Below, piece after piece: positions 15,794 through 24,966 of a DNA stretch of 64,000 nt. The stretch spans positions 1 to 64,000 of the forward strand of contig NZ_JABRVQ010000015.1 of the NCBI RefSeq assembly GCF_013248965.1, given 5' to 3'. Position 1 is the stretch's first letter; the number at the start of each line of letters is the position of its first letter. The DNA is from Psychrobacter okhotskensis (GTDB lineage Bacteria; Pseudomonadota; Gammaproteobacteria; Pseudomonadales; Moraxellaceae). The position numbers and the translations under genes were made by a program. The notes below the pieces were generated by a model, which saw only the letters and a list, made by a program, of their open reading frames with translations, made no database searches and had not been told where the DNA came from.

Positions 15794-17434
15794 TTAATCG
15801 ATCAGACCGCACTCAATAAGGTAATTACCATACTGCTCACGCATATCTTTTTTGAGCATTTTTCCCGTACCATTAAGCGGAACGGCCTCTACAAAGATTA
15901 CAGCGTCAGGAAGCTGCCATTTTGCAAGCTTACCTTCATAATGAGCAATTAAGGCTTCCTCCGTTAACTCCTCACCAACCCCCAACTGAGTAATAATTAT
16001 TGGACGTTCATCCCATTTTGGATGCTTAGCGCCGATGACCGCCGCCATAGCTACCGCCGGATGTGACATAGCAATATCCTCAAGCTCCACTGAGGAAATC
16101 CACTCACCGCCTGATTTTATTAAGTCTTTAGCACGGTCACGGATGCTTAAATAACCATCCTCATTAATCGTTGCAATGTCACCTGTATCAAACCAACCGT
16201 CTGCTTCAAGTGCCGACTCTTCACTATTAAAGTAAGTATCGACAATCCAATATCCTCGAATTTGCACGTTACCCGAGGTCTTACCATCGTTAGGAAGCAG
16301 CTTATTATTCTGCTCATTATCAACAATACGAATCTCAACCCCAAAAGGCGGACGACCCTGTGTTAGACGTATCTTTAACTTATCTTCTTCTGATAACTCG
16401 CTATGTTTGGCCTTCAGCTGATTGGCGGTCCCTAGCGGACTGGTCTCAGTCATACCCCAAGCATGTAAGGTATTGCAATCGAACTCATCACGGAAAGCCT
16501 TAATCATAGACGACGGACAAGCTGAGCCACCAACGACGTTACGCTTAAGACTAGGCAGTTTAGTACCCGTCTCTTTGGCCGCTACTAGTAAGCTTTGCCA
16601 AATAGTCGGTACGCCAACCGCAATATTAACCTTATACTCATCAATCATAGCCGCTAAACTGTGTCCATCTAGATTTGGCCCTGGTAGCATCAATGAGGTT
16701 CCAATCATTGCAGCTGCATAAGGCAAACCCCAAGCATTGGCATGAAACATCGGAACTACGGGCAATACTGTATCTTGTGACGATAAATTCATTGAATCAG
16801 GTAAGCTGGCCGCGAAGCTATGTAGCACCGTGCTACGATTGGTATATAACACACCTTTGGGATTGCCCGTGGTGCCTGAGGTGTAGCATAGCGAGCTTGG
16901 CGCATTCTCATCAAGTTCAGGCCATTCATACTCATCTGACTCATCATCTATCAGATCATCATAGAAGATAACCTCAGGTAGTTATGCTCTGACTTCTTCA
17001 TCTACTGCAGTCATACAAACGAAGTGTTTAACTGTGCGCAGATGGTCTTTGACCCCTAATACTAGCGGTAAAAACGTCTTTTCGAAAAACAGTACTTGAT
17101 CCTCAGCATCATTAACCACATAGATAATTTGCTGCGGGAATAAGCGCGGATTGATAGTGTGACATACCATGCCGGAGCCAGACACTCCGTACCATATCTC
17201 AAGGTGACGACGGTTATTCCAAGCGATGGTCGCTAAGCGATCACCCTCCTCCATACCTAGCTTGGCTAAAGCATTTGCGAGGCGCTTACTATTACTATGG
17301 ATGGTTGTCCAATCAGTATGGGTTGTACTACCATCAGTCTCACGTGAATAAATGGGCGTATCGCCATGGTAATTGGCAGCGTGATCGATTAAGTGGCTAA
17401 TCAACAATGGCCGTAGCATCATCTGTCCGAGCAT
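15794..17434 (-). pseudogene. Long-chain acyl-CoA synthetase interrupted by an in-frame stop
   Basis: An AMP-forming acyl-CoA ligase (FadD-like) reading through 547 codons from ATG 17434, which follows a strong AAGGAGG, to 15794. A single in-frame TAA at 16982-16984 splits it after about residue 150. Translation on both sides is in the same frame, and the P-loop CYTSGTTGNPKGV lies just downstream of the stop, so only the N-terminal third could be made from the normal start. Adenylation motifs further on are intact (GWFDTGDIATI, then RAKDLIKSGGEWISS). The gene body is otherwise undamaged, which means a recent nonsense mutation or a sequencing error. A GTG at 16852 might restart translation but would lose the P-loop. 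Confidence 0.85.
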
Positions 17435-17511
17435 ACTTTCCTCCTTGAAAGGTCGTTCTGAATAATAAATATTAAATACCAATATAAAGTACTGGTATCG
17501 TAAAATAGTTT

Positions 17512-18663
17512 TTACATAAAACGCGATGCCAACTCTTTCATGATCTCGTTGGTACCGCCATAGATTTTTTGTACTCGGGCATCAGCATATAGCCTAGCAA
17601 TTGGATATTCCATCATGTAGCCATAACCACCAAATAGTTGTACGCATTCATCCATGACGATGCATTGCTTTTCGGTCACCCAATACTTAATTAAAGCCGC
17701 ATGTTGAACCGTTAGCTCTTTTTCCAGTAATGATTCAATAGCAGCATCGCATAGCGCACTTGAAGCGATATAATGACTGTTACACTCTGCTAATTTAAAG
17801 CGAGTGTTTTGAAAACTCCATACTGGCTTACCAAAAGTGGTGCGCTCTTTGGTGTAATCAATGGTGAGATCCAGTGCCAATTTCATGGCACCAACCCCCG
17901 CCAAGGCGACGATGAGACGCTCTTGCGGCAGCTCTTGCATCAGCTGCATAAACCCCATACCTTCAACCGTACCCAAGAGGTTCTTTTGTGGCACTCGCAT
18001 ATTACTAAAAAACAGCTCCGAGGTATCTTGAGACGCCATACCGAGCTTTTTTAGCTTCTTGCCACGCTCAAACCCGGGCGCATTGTCCGTCTCTACTACA
18101 ATCAGCGAAACGCCTTTCGCCCCTTGCTCTCTATCCGTTTTGCAAGCCACGATTATTAAATTGCCCAATTGACCATTAGTAATAAAGGTTTTAGAGCCAT
18201 TGATAATATAATCATCACCGTCTTTGACTGCGAAGGTTTTGATATTCTGTAAGTCAGAGCCTGTACCCGGCTCAGTCATCGCGATTGCACCAATCAGCTC
18301 ACCGGTCGCCATCTTGGGTAGCCATTTCTGCTTTTGCTCTTCGGTACCATGATGCAAAATATAAGGGGCGACAATTCCTGAATGCAAAAAGCCGCCAAAA
18401 CCTGCTTGATTGGCTTCTGACTGTGCATAAATCAGCGCCGCTTCATGACGAAAATCACCGCCTGCGCCGCCATATTCCTCTGGCATCGAGGCGCATAAAA
18501 AGCCCATCTCGCCAGCTTCTAGCCAAGCTGCGCGGTCAAGCATGCCGTTCTCACGCCATTTTTCATCATGCACTTCCCAACCTTTAAACACTTTTAGCGC
18601 ACTCTCATGCAGCATCTCGATTTCTTCATCCATCCACTTCGGTTTAAAACAGGCGATAGTCAT
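17512..18663 (-). CDS. Acyl-CoA dehydrogenase
   Basis: A 383-residue FAD-dependent acyl-CoA dehydrogenase catalysing the first, alpha-beta dehydrogenation step of beta-oxidation. Signatures: AMTEPGTGSDLQNIKT (FAD/substrate loop), GSKTFITNG, RTTFGKPVWSFQNTRFKLA, and QLFGGYGYMMEYPIARLYADARVQKIYGGTNEIMKE-type C-terminus. The C-terminal YGGTNE lacks the YEGT glutamate of medium-chain enzymes. A glutamate in LPQERLIVA sits where long-chain and isovaleryl enzymes carry their catalytic base, which suggests that subclass. The ATG follows AAGGAAG. Upstream, 265 AT-rich bases separate it from the divergent TetR gene, a likely shared control region. Confidence 0.9.
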   Translation of the reverse strand: MTIACFKPKWMDEEIEMLHESALKVFKGWEVHDEKWRENGMLDRAAWLEAGEMGFLCASMPEEYGGAGGDFRHEAALIYAQSEANQAGFGGFLHSGIVAPYILHHGTEEQKQKWLPKMATGELIGAIAMTEPGTGSDLQNIKTFAVKDGDDYIINGSKTFITNGQLGNLIIVACKTDREQGAKGVSLIVVETDNAPGFERGKKLKKLGMASQDTSELFFSNMRVPQKNLLGTVEGMGFMQLMQELPQERLIVALAGVGAMKLALDLTIDYTKERTTFGKPVWSFQNTRFKLAECNSHYIASSALCDAAIESLLEKELTVQHAALIKYWVTEKQCIVMDECVQLFGGYGYMMEYPIARLYADARVQKIYGGTNEIMKELASRFM

Positions 18664-18928
18664 AAAGTCTTCCTTGATATGGTATTAGTTTTAATGGATA
18701 TTAAACTTCTTACACGGATAATATAATAAAAAATTATAAAATAGTAATTAATATTACCTTTTATAAAGTTATAAAAATACATATTAATACTAGCCTAGTT
18801 GCTTTTATCTTATAAAATAAATCTTACATTTGCAACAGAGTTCATTATAATGGTAATTATAATTATCCTAAATATTAACTGCTGGTTTTAAAAATTGATA
18901 AGCTAGAATTATCAAGGAGATACTAAAT

Positions 18929-19666
18929 ATGAAAACCACTCGCTCAAAAGCGCAAGCAAGTAGCAAAACTGACATTGATAAAAAAAGCGCCAAAAATAAA
19001 CGTGGCAAACATAAAAGCAACTCTGCTAATTTGACTGCTCAAACGGAGTCTTTAGCCTTAGCGCCATTGTCCGATATGCGCCCTGCTACTTTAGATAAAA
19101 TAGAGAAAGCCGTACGCCAGCTTTTTGCTAGTAGTGATGCTAGCGATATTACGATGATACAAATTGCTAAGGCTGCAAACGTCTCGTTGCAAACACTCTA
19201 TAAGTATTTTGGCGATAAACAAACGGTACTTTATACTATTATGGATATAGTGCTTGGTAGGCTAGCGACAAGGATGATGGATCATTTGCAAGGTATTGAT
19301 AGCGTAGAAGATCGTCTGCGTAAGACGTTATGGGTGTGCTTAGATTTTGTCGACACTCATCCTGACGCCGTGATGGTGTTATCGAAGGTATCGATAGCGC
19401 GTTTTCATAACATCGCTATTTACAATAATAAAGAGCTTATCAATGCTTTTTTGAGCGTGCTTGAGGATGGTCAAAAGCGAGGGGTACTGGTGGAGACGGT
19501 TCCACTGCATATCTTATTTGACGTGTTTATGGGGTTTATCAGCCGTCTCGGTATTATGAAAACGATTCGTCAAGCAGATGCCCCGCTCAATGCAAATTTT
19601 GATGCCTTATTTGATATATTATGGCGTTCGATGTCAAAACCTGAGGCAATGCAAAACTCGTCTTAG
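18929..19666 (+). CDS. TetR-family transcriptional regulator
   Basis: A 245-residue repressor-type protein. A lysine/serine-rich N-terminal tail of about 45 residues precedes the TetR helix-turn-helix, visible as DITMIQIAKAANVSLQTLYK followed by YFGDKQTVLYTIMD. The C-terminal ligand domain is helical and not assignable. AAGGAG lies seven bases before the ATG. It is divergent from the acyl-CoA dehydrogenase/synthetase/NMO genes and probably controls them in response to an acyl-CoA or fatty acid, which is inferred from position. The long basic tail is unusual for the family and may add DNA affinity. Confidence 0.88.
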   Translation: MKTTRSKAQASSKTDIDKKSAKNKRGKHKSNSANLTAQTESLALAPLSDMRPATLDKIEKAVRQLFASSDASDITMIQIAKAANVSLQTLYKYFGDKQTVLYTIMDIVLGRLATRMMDHLQGIDSVEDRLRKTLWVCLDFVDTHPDAVMVLSKVSIARFHNIAIYNNKELINAFLSVLEDGQKRGVLVETVPLHILFDVFMGFISRLGIMKTIRQADAPLNANFDALFDILWRSMSKPEAMQNSS

Positions 19667-19750
19667 TAGCGCTAGAAGAAGAGAGACACCACTTTAATAA
19701 AACCCTCTTATCAGCCGTCCTGAATTAGTTGACTACCACAATAATGAAAA

Positions 19751-19790
19751 AAGCCAAATGCTACTTTTAACGGTAACGTTTGGCCTTATT
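19751..19790 (-). terminator. Terminator between tetR and malic enzyme
   Basis: GCCAAATGCTAC (19753-19764) pairs with GTAACGTTTGGC (19773-19784) with one mismatch and one wobble. Read on the minus strand it is followed by TTTTTT, so it fits as the terminator of the malic-enzyme gene; it may also stop the convergent tetR. Confidence 0.7.
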
Positions 19791-19795
19791 ATATG

Positions 19796-19933
19796 TATAG
19801 TCAAAATATCCTAAAAACGCGACGGTATTGCTGATATCAATTTTTTGTCGCCTCTGTCTGCGCAGGCACAGCAAGCAAGAAAAATAGATATCAGCAGTGT
19901 GTGATGGTTCGATATTATTTTTCACTGACTATA
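19796..19933. repeat. Intergenic palindromic repeat, family member 1
   Basis: About 138 bases bounded by TATAGTCA and TGACTATA. Inside, TGCTGATATC and GATATCAGCA form a long stem, and the core carries GCCTCTGTCTGCGCAG and CAGCAAGCAAGAAAAAT. The core and ends recur, in the opposite orientation, at 40224 and 60995 and in diverged form at 22008. It resembles a non-coding MITE-like repeat. Confidence 0.7.
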
Positions 19934-19972
19934 TTTTATTATGAGTGCTTTTTAGCAGCTACTTTTTGACTA

Positions 19973-21655
19973 CTAAAAAGAAGTACGACGATAGTTGCGG
20001 TATTTTGGTAACCAAAAATTGGCTTGTAATTGACGTTCTAAATTCTCTGCCGTGACAGGTAGCGCCAATTTATCTTCAATTGCTTGTCGTGCAACTGCGT
20101 AGGCTATTTTTTCACTGATCTCTCTAATGACTCTAATTGGCGGTAATATTGCACCTGGTGCTTTTTCATATTCCATAGATATATCTGCCAGTGCTTGGCT
20201 TGCGGCCATTAACATATTATCGCTGATACCCGTCGCACGTGAGGCTAACACTCCTAGGCCAATACCGGGGAAAATATAGCTGTTATTACACTGCGACACT
20301 TCGAAAGTCTGACCTTCAAAAGTGGTGTGAGGAAAAGGGCTTCCGGTTGCAATAATTGCGCGACCTTTGCTCCAATTGGTCACTTCTTGCGGCGTTGCTT
20401 CGACACGAGACGTTGGGTTTGAAAGCGGTAAGACAATGGGATGTTCAGTATTAGCACATAACGTTTCGATCACCTCTTGGGTAAACAGACCTTTTTGGCC
20501 ACTGACGCCAAATAATACCGTTATTTTTGCTTGTTTCACCACTTGGGCTAAACCAAGCTTCTTACTTTTATCCCAATTTGCAATGGCCGATTCTTTTTGT
20601 ACCAACGGTTCTTGGAATTTTTGTAGCTCTGTCATGCTATCAGTAAGTAGGCCATAACGATCCACCATAAATACTTGGCTACGCGCCTGCGCCTCCGTTA
20701 ACCCTTCACGCTGCATTTGGCGAATGATATGCTCGGCGATACCGCAACCTGCAGATCCTGCACCCAAAAACGCTATTTTTTGTTCGCTAAGCTTTTGACC
20801 CTTATTTAAACACGCTGCAATCAAGGTGCCGACTGAAACAGCAGCAGTACCCTGAATATCATCATTGAAGCAGCATAATTGGTCACGATATCTATTCAAT
20901 AATGGCGTCGCGTTCTCTTGGGCAAAATCTTCAAATTGCAATAATGCCTCTGGCCAGCGACGTTTGACCGCTTGAATAAACAAGTCTACAAACTCATTAT
21001 AGTCATCACCAGAGATGCGTGGATTTCTCCAGCCCATGTACATAGGGTCGTCAATTAGCTGTTGATTATTGGTGCCGACGTCTAACAAAATCGGTAAGCA
21101 GTAAGCTGGGCTAATACCACCACAAGCCGTATATAACGCTAACTTACCAATGGGAATCCCCATACCGCCAATACCTTGGTCGCCTAGGCCTAATATACGC
21201 TCACCATCGGTGACAACGATTACCTTCACATTTTGTTTGGTGGCATTTTGCAGCATGTCATCGATTTTATGGCGCTCAGGATAAGAGATAAACAAACCAC
21301 GTTTGCGGCGATAAATTTGCGAGAATTTTTCACATGCTTGGCCAACGGTTGGGGTATATATGAGCGGCATGACTTCTTCAATATGCTGTTCAATTAGATG
21401 ATGAAATAAGGTTTCATTAGTGTCTTGTATATTACGCAGATAAATATGCTTATCCATATCACTAGTGAATGAGCGCAGTTGATGATAAGCGCGCAGAGAT
21501 TGCTCTTCAATCGTCTCAATGTTATGAGGTAGCAAGCCTGTCAGATTAAAGCTATCACGCTCTTCTGATGAAAAAGCGCTGCCTTTATTTAGTAAAGGGG
21601 TTTCTAATAATGCAGGACCTGCAAAGGGAATATATAGTGGACGTTTGGTTTGCAT
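19973..21655 (-). CDS. maeA: NAD-dependent malic enzyme
   Basis: A 560-residue oxidative decarboxylase converting malate to pyruvate with NAD (MaeA/SfcA type). The signatures are continuous and intact: [42 protein letters not shown] (substrate/metal region), [31 protein letters not shown] (metal aspartates) and the NAD-binding [13 protein letters not shown]. Length matches E. coli MaeA. Start ATG 21655 follows AGAAGA. It stands alone, with a terminator below it and an IS3 remnant and repeat upstream. Confidence 0.95.
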   Translation of the reverse strand: MQTKRPLYIPFAGPALLETPLLNKGSAFSSEERDSFNLTGLLPHNIETIEEQSLRAYHQLRSFTSDMDKHIYLRNIQDTNETLFHHLIEQHIEEVMPLIYTPTVGQACEKFSQIYRRKRGLFISYPERHKIDDMLQNATKQNVKVIVVTDGERILGLGDQGIGGMGIPIGKLALYTACGGISPAYCLPILLDVGTNNQQLIDDPMYMGWRNPRISGDDYNEFVDLFIQAVKRRWPEALLQFEDFAQENATPLLNRYRDQLCCFNDDIQGTAAVSVGTLIAACLNKGQKLSEQKIAFLGAGSAGCGIAEHIIRQMQREGLTEAQARSQVFMVDRYGLLTDSMTELQKFQEPLVQKESAIANWDKSKKLGLAQVVKQAKITVLFGVSGQKGLFTQEVIETLCANTEHPIVLPLSNPTSRVEATPQEVTNWSKGRAIIATGSPFPHTTFEGQTFEVSQCNNSYIFPGIGLGVLASRATGISDNMLMAASQALADISMEYEKAPGAILPPIRVIREISEKIAYAVARQAIEDKLALPVTAENLERQLQANFWLPKYRNYRRTSF

Positions 21656-21793
21656 AATAAAGTCTTCTTATTAATTATTAAAGGCGTATGGATGAAAAAT
21701 CAATGGGTCAAATATTTTACTGATTTATCAGAGCGTGTTGAAAAAATCGTAGTGGTGAACTTGGTAAAACAGCCACTCTATGATGAGTGTATC

Positions 21794-21985
21794 ATGACCA
21801 AAAAATTGCAGAGCAATAATGCGGAATTCAAAGCAGAAGCGGTCAAAAGAAGGCATGCTTGTCGTCACAGCAACCTATTATACTGGAGTGCTGACCGTTC
21901 TTGAAGGAATCAAGCCACTTAAACGCCAATTAAAAATAGCGGAAGAGAAATGAGAGATATTAAATAAGGAAGGATTAAGCTTCAA
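21794..21985 (+). pseudogene. IS3-family transposase OrfA remnant
   Basis: From ATG 21794 the frame reads MTKKLQ, then NAEFKAEAVK, the usual opening of an IS3-group OrfA helix-turn-helix. The middle is deleted and frame-shifted, and a later piece (ATYYTG, GIKPLKRQLKIAEEK, stop, EILNKE) corresponds to the C-terminal coiled-coil end of OrfA. No OrfB and no terminal repeats remain. It is a relic of an old insertion between malic enzyme and the carboxypeptidase. Confidence 0.6.
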
Positions 21986-22007
21986 ACAATTAACCTGAAT
22001 ATTTAAC

Positions 22008-22159
22008 TATAGTCGATGTACTCTAAAAAGAACATAGCGCTACTGGGATGCTGTCTTTAAATATGGGTTGCGCAGCCTATGGGAACGCAGCACGTAAGTA
22101 ACATTTATACCAGTAGCGCGTTTAAATTTATATAATCGTTTTATTTTCAATGAACTATA
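22008..22159. repeat. Intergenic palindromic repeat, family member 2 (diverged)
   Basis: Begins TATAGTCGATGT and ends TGAACTATA. AGCGCTACTGG (from about 22048) pairs with CCAGTAGCGC. The ends and the CTACTGG/CCAGTAG arms are shared with the copies at 40224 and 60995, but the centre (GCGCAGCCTATGGGAACGCA) is different. Confidence 0.55.
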
Positions 22160-22174
22160 ATATCAAACTATTCA

Positions 22175-23308
22175 CTAGCGTAAATCATCAACGACCGCCA
22201 ACATAGCAACTAGCGACGCTTCACCCAGTTTAGCAGAACGCTCTGGTGACCAGCCTGTATCCTCAAAAGGTAAATTATTATTGTCTTTAAACGGCATCTC
22301 TAAAGTATTGGCAAGGCAATCAAAACGTTCCGCCACCCAGTGAGTTGCGATAGTCATATTGGCCGTACCTGGCGCATCAATGTCATAGCCAACTTCGGAC
22401 TGAAAATCAGCACTGGCTATCTTTAACACCTCGGAGAATTTATCGCGTAAACGGGCAAGGCGGTCACTATAACTTGGTGTGCCTTGCGACCCTGCTAAGA
22501 AAACATAAGGTAAGGCTTCATCACCATGCACATCATAAAATAGGTCAACGCCTGTCGTCTCCATTTTATTAATGACATGAAAGACTTCAGGGCTTTTTTC
22601 TAAGCTTGGATTGGACCATTCACGGTTTAAGTTCGTCCCGACAGCATTGGTACGCAGATGTCCACGCACACTACCATCAGGGTTCATATTGGGTACAATA
22701 TAGACGTTCGCTTTTTCTAATAATAATTTAGCAGTAGCGTTATCACTGTCTAAGAGGCTATATAATAGTCCCTCAACCAGCCACTCAGCCATGGTTTCGC
22801 CCGGATGCTGACGTGCCGTGATCCAAATGTTGCGTTTATTGACCTCATTATTGCCATCGCTAATGTTAACTAAGGTTAAATCGCGCTTATCCAGCGTTTC
22901 GCCTAAATGTTCTAAGGTTACCAAGGGATGCGTTTGTACAGCTGCCAATAAGTCTTGATGACGCTCATAACTGTACGGGGCAAAGTAGGCAATTTGAATG
23001 GTATCGCATTCAAGCTCTACTGTTATGGTCAACTTGCCATCTGTATAAGAGGTCGGTAGACGGAACCAATACTCCCGATCATAGGAGGCAACCGCTTGGT
23101 AATTCTCCCAGCCTGCAAGGTAGGATGCCTGCCCTGCATTCACAATATTCAGCACATACTGCTCGCCCACTTCGCCTGATAAACGAAAGTTAAACCACTG
23201 AAAAAACTCTTCGCCAACGTCAGGACGAATCGCCAACTGAATGTTGTTTTTATTGTCCAAGTTAATAACGTCAATATTACCCGCATCGAAATTTGCCGTG
23301 ATATGCAT
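22175..23308 (-). CDS. M14-family zinc carboxypeptidase (cytosolic CCP-like)
   Basis: About 377 residues from ATG 23308, which follows GAAGGAAGG; an in-frame ATG lies nine codons earlier but has no ribosome site. The N-terminal 130 residues form the beta-sandwich typical of cytosolic carboxypeptidases. The M14 zinc ligands follow: H and E in ARQHPGETMAEW and H in YDVHGDEALPY, and the substrate-binding stretch VPNMNPDGSVRGHLRTNAVG with the conserved N and R. A glutamate in TLEMPFK near the C-terminus matches the catalytic base. There is no signal peptide, so it acts in the cytosol, probably on peptides or modified peptide tails. Its physiological substrate in bacteria is not evident from context. 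Confidence 0.88.
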   Translation of the reverse strand: MHITANFDAGNIDVINLDNKNNIQLAIRPDVGEEFFQWFNFRLSGEVGEQYVLNIVNAGQASYLAGWENYQAVASYDREYWFRLPTSYTDGKLTITVELECDTIQIAYFAPYSYERHQDLLAAVQTHPLVTLEHLGETLDKRDLTLVNISDGNNEVNKRNIWITARQHPGETMAEWLVEGLLYSLLDSDNATAKLLLEKANVYIVPNMNPDGSVRGHLRTNAVGTNLNREWSNPSLEKSPEVFHVINKMETTGVDLFYDVHGDEALPYVFLAGSQGTPSYSDRLARLRDKFSEVLKIASADFQSEVGYDIDAPGTANMTIATHWVAERFDCLANTLEMPFKDNNNLPFEDTGWSPERSAKLGEASLVAMLAVVDDLR

Positions 23309-23707
23309 AACTTTTCCTTCCTTCATTATTATCATCGTTTTTGAGACTACTTATCTTTAAGCTGAAACAATAACAGTCTGGTTAACTCATCTGACTCTGT
23401 GTCTTTATGAGCTTAAATATAACATTTTTTCTTTAGATGTCGCCTCTTCTTTGCTGCCTCAGCGTGCTTTTTCAAGCATCACTGCCAAACATCGCTCTCA
23501 AACGTTATCCGCAAAAGATTAACCATCATTATTTTCTTAACTTATCGAGGTTAAGCCCTTCTCTTTTATATGCTCAGTCTTAAATAAATTTAAAAGACAG
23601 AAATCATTTCTCAGCCTCAAAATATAAGAAAGCCTGTCACGCTGGATATTTTATAGCATGACAGGCTTAACAAAGGCATGTGCTCAATCTAAGTGATAAT
23701 AACTAAT
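23309..23707. other. Intergenic region between carboxypeptidase and bestrophin genes
   Basis: About 400 bases without a gene. The right part holds the bestrophin-gene terminator (23630-23668, below). The left part should contain the carboxypeptidase promoter; nothing more specific is visible. Confidence 0.5.
23630..23668 (-). terminator. Terminator downstream of the bestrophin-like gene
   Basis: AAGCCTGTCA (23630-23639) pairs with TGACAGGCTT (23659-23668). On the minus strand it is followed by TTTCTTATATTTT, consistent with termination of the gene ending at 23708. Confidence 0.7.
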
Positions 23708-24634
23708 TTACTGTAAATAACCATCTTCAGACATTAATTCAGGGGGAAGCTCCGTCTCTCCCAATGCTTCGAGCAGATTGATTTCGATGGTGCGGGATAT
23801 AGCAGTGAGGGGCAAGTGATTGGCAGCAACGCCAAAAGGATCGGTAATTTCTTCATTGAGTGCATCTAAACCAAAAAAAGTATAGGCAATGACACCGCAA
23901 ACCAAAGGAGTGACCCAGCCCAAAGATGTTGCCAAGCCAAAAGGCAGCATAAAGCAATATAGATAGGTGGTACGATGCACGAGTAAGGTATAGGCAAATG
24001 GCAAAGGCGTATTATGAATGCGCTCGCAAGCTGCCAATACTATCGTCATCGAGGTCACACGCTCATCCATGTTCTGTATCATAAGATCTGATGATAGCTG
24101 CTGGCGTCGACTATATCCGAGCTTTTTACCCATTAGGCGCAGTAGATACTCGGGTAGATTGCCTGCTTGGCGCATACTAATGTGATGCTCCGGCTCTACA
24201 AATCGCTCGACATCCTCCCATGGAGACGTCTTGCGAAGCCTGTGCCGCAGTGCGTGCGTAAAAGCAATCGTCAGATGAATCATAGACTGCTGTGTGTGGC
24301 GTCCAGTCTCAGTTTCATCGTCTATAAAAGAGAGGACTTGGCGGGTAAAGCTACGAGCATCATAGACCAGTTGCCCCCATAAACACCGACCTTCCCACCA
24401 GCGTTGGTAGCTTGCATTGTTACGAAAGCCTAAAAACAACGATAAGGCGATACCAAGCAAGGTAAATGGCGCAGCACCATAAGAGGAAAAAGAGCTTGGG
24501 AACCAATGCTGAACCGCTGAAATGATGGCACTTAGTAGGGTAATCAGCAAAACTTGGGGGTAAATATGGGGTATGACAGAGCCGCGCAAAGTAAAAAGTA
24601 TTCTGAATGCATTCGGTTTTTGCCAAACGATCAT
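23708..24634 (-). CDS. Bestrophin-family (UPF0187/YneE-like) anion channel
   Basis: A 308-residue integral membrane protein of the bestrophin/UPF0187 family. The family-typical start WQKPNAFRILFTLRGSVIP is followed by hydrophobic helices, then LGFRNNASYQRWWEGRCLWGQL, the most conserved block of bacterial bestrophins, and later DPFGVAANHLPLTAI, the equivalent of the bestrophin NPFG-type segment. Bacterial members form pentameric channels, some cation- and some anion-selective, so ion preference is not certain. Four hydrophobic helices are visible. The start follows AGGAAG. It is a single-gene unit with its own terminator. Confidence 0.85.
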   Translation of the reverse strand: MIVWQKPNAFRILFTLRGSVIPHIYPQVLLITLLSAIISAVQHWFPSSFSSYGAAPFTLLGIALSLFLGFRNNASYQRWWEGRCLWGQLVYDARSFTRQVLSFIDDETETGRHTQQSMIHLTIAFTHALRHRLRKTSPWEDVERFVEPEHHISMRQAGNLPEYLLRLMGKKLGYSRRQQLSSDLMIQNMDERVTSMTIVLAACERIHNTPLPFAYTLLVHRTTYLYCFMLPFGLATSLGWVTPLVCGVIAYTFFGLDALNEEITDPFGVAANHLPLTAISRTIEINLLEALGETELPPELMSEDGYLQ

Positions 24635-24655
24635 GAGAGCTTCCTATTAATATAA

Positions 24656-24793
24656 TATTGGTACGCGCGGTATCAAATACATGATTTGATCGATGATGCG
24701 ATTAGCCCATTTACACAGGCACTAGCGGCTGGGGTAATAATGACTGGCGATTTTAGCATTAAATCTTTTACCGCTGTTGAGGCAGTTGTGTAA
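24656..24793 (+). pseudogene. Unrecognised C-terminal gene remnant
   Basis: An open frame without a start codon (preceded by a stop at 24653) encodes about 45 residues with a natural protein-like composition (HDLIDDAISPFTQALAAG, then MTGDFSIKSF) and ends at TAA 24791-24793. It looks like the tail of a deleted gene, since it is on the opposite strand to both neighbours and has no ribosome site. I cannot name the family. Confidence 0.3.
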
Positions 24794-24848
24794 TAAGTAG
24801 AATACAGTTATTAAAAAATGGAATATTTAGGGCGTACGCCATAAAATT

Positions 24849-24880
24849 ACCCCCATCAGTTGCATCCAACTGATGGGGGT
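24849..24880 (-). terminator. Terminator downstream of the TonB-dependent receptor
   Basis: ACCCCCATCAGTTG (24849-24862) and CAACTGATGGGGGT (24867-24880) form a perfect 14-bp stem with a 4-base loop. On the minus strand AATTTTAT follows. It lies 86 bases past the receptor stop. Confidence 0.75.
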
Positions 24881-24966
24881 AGGCTTAAATTCTTATATCA
24901 AATCTTTAGATCAAATCCTTTTTAGATAACGTAAAGGATTTGTAGGGCATGTCATCGTACCCTTCT

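Noticed and set aside
16852..16860. GTG restart as true start of a shorter acyl-CoA synthetase
   Set aside because: The frame upstream carries the rest of the same enzyme including the P-loop, so the gene is interrupted, not short.
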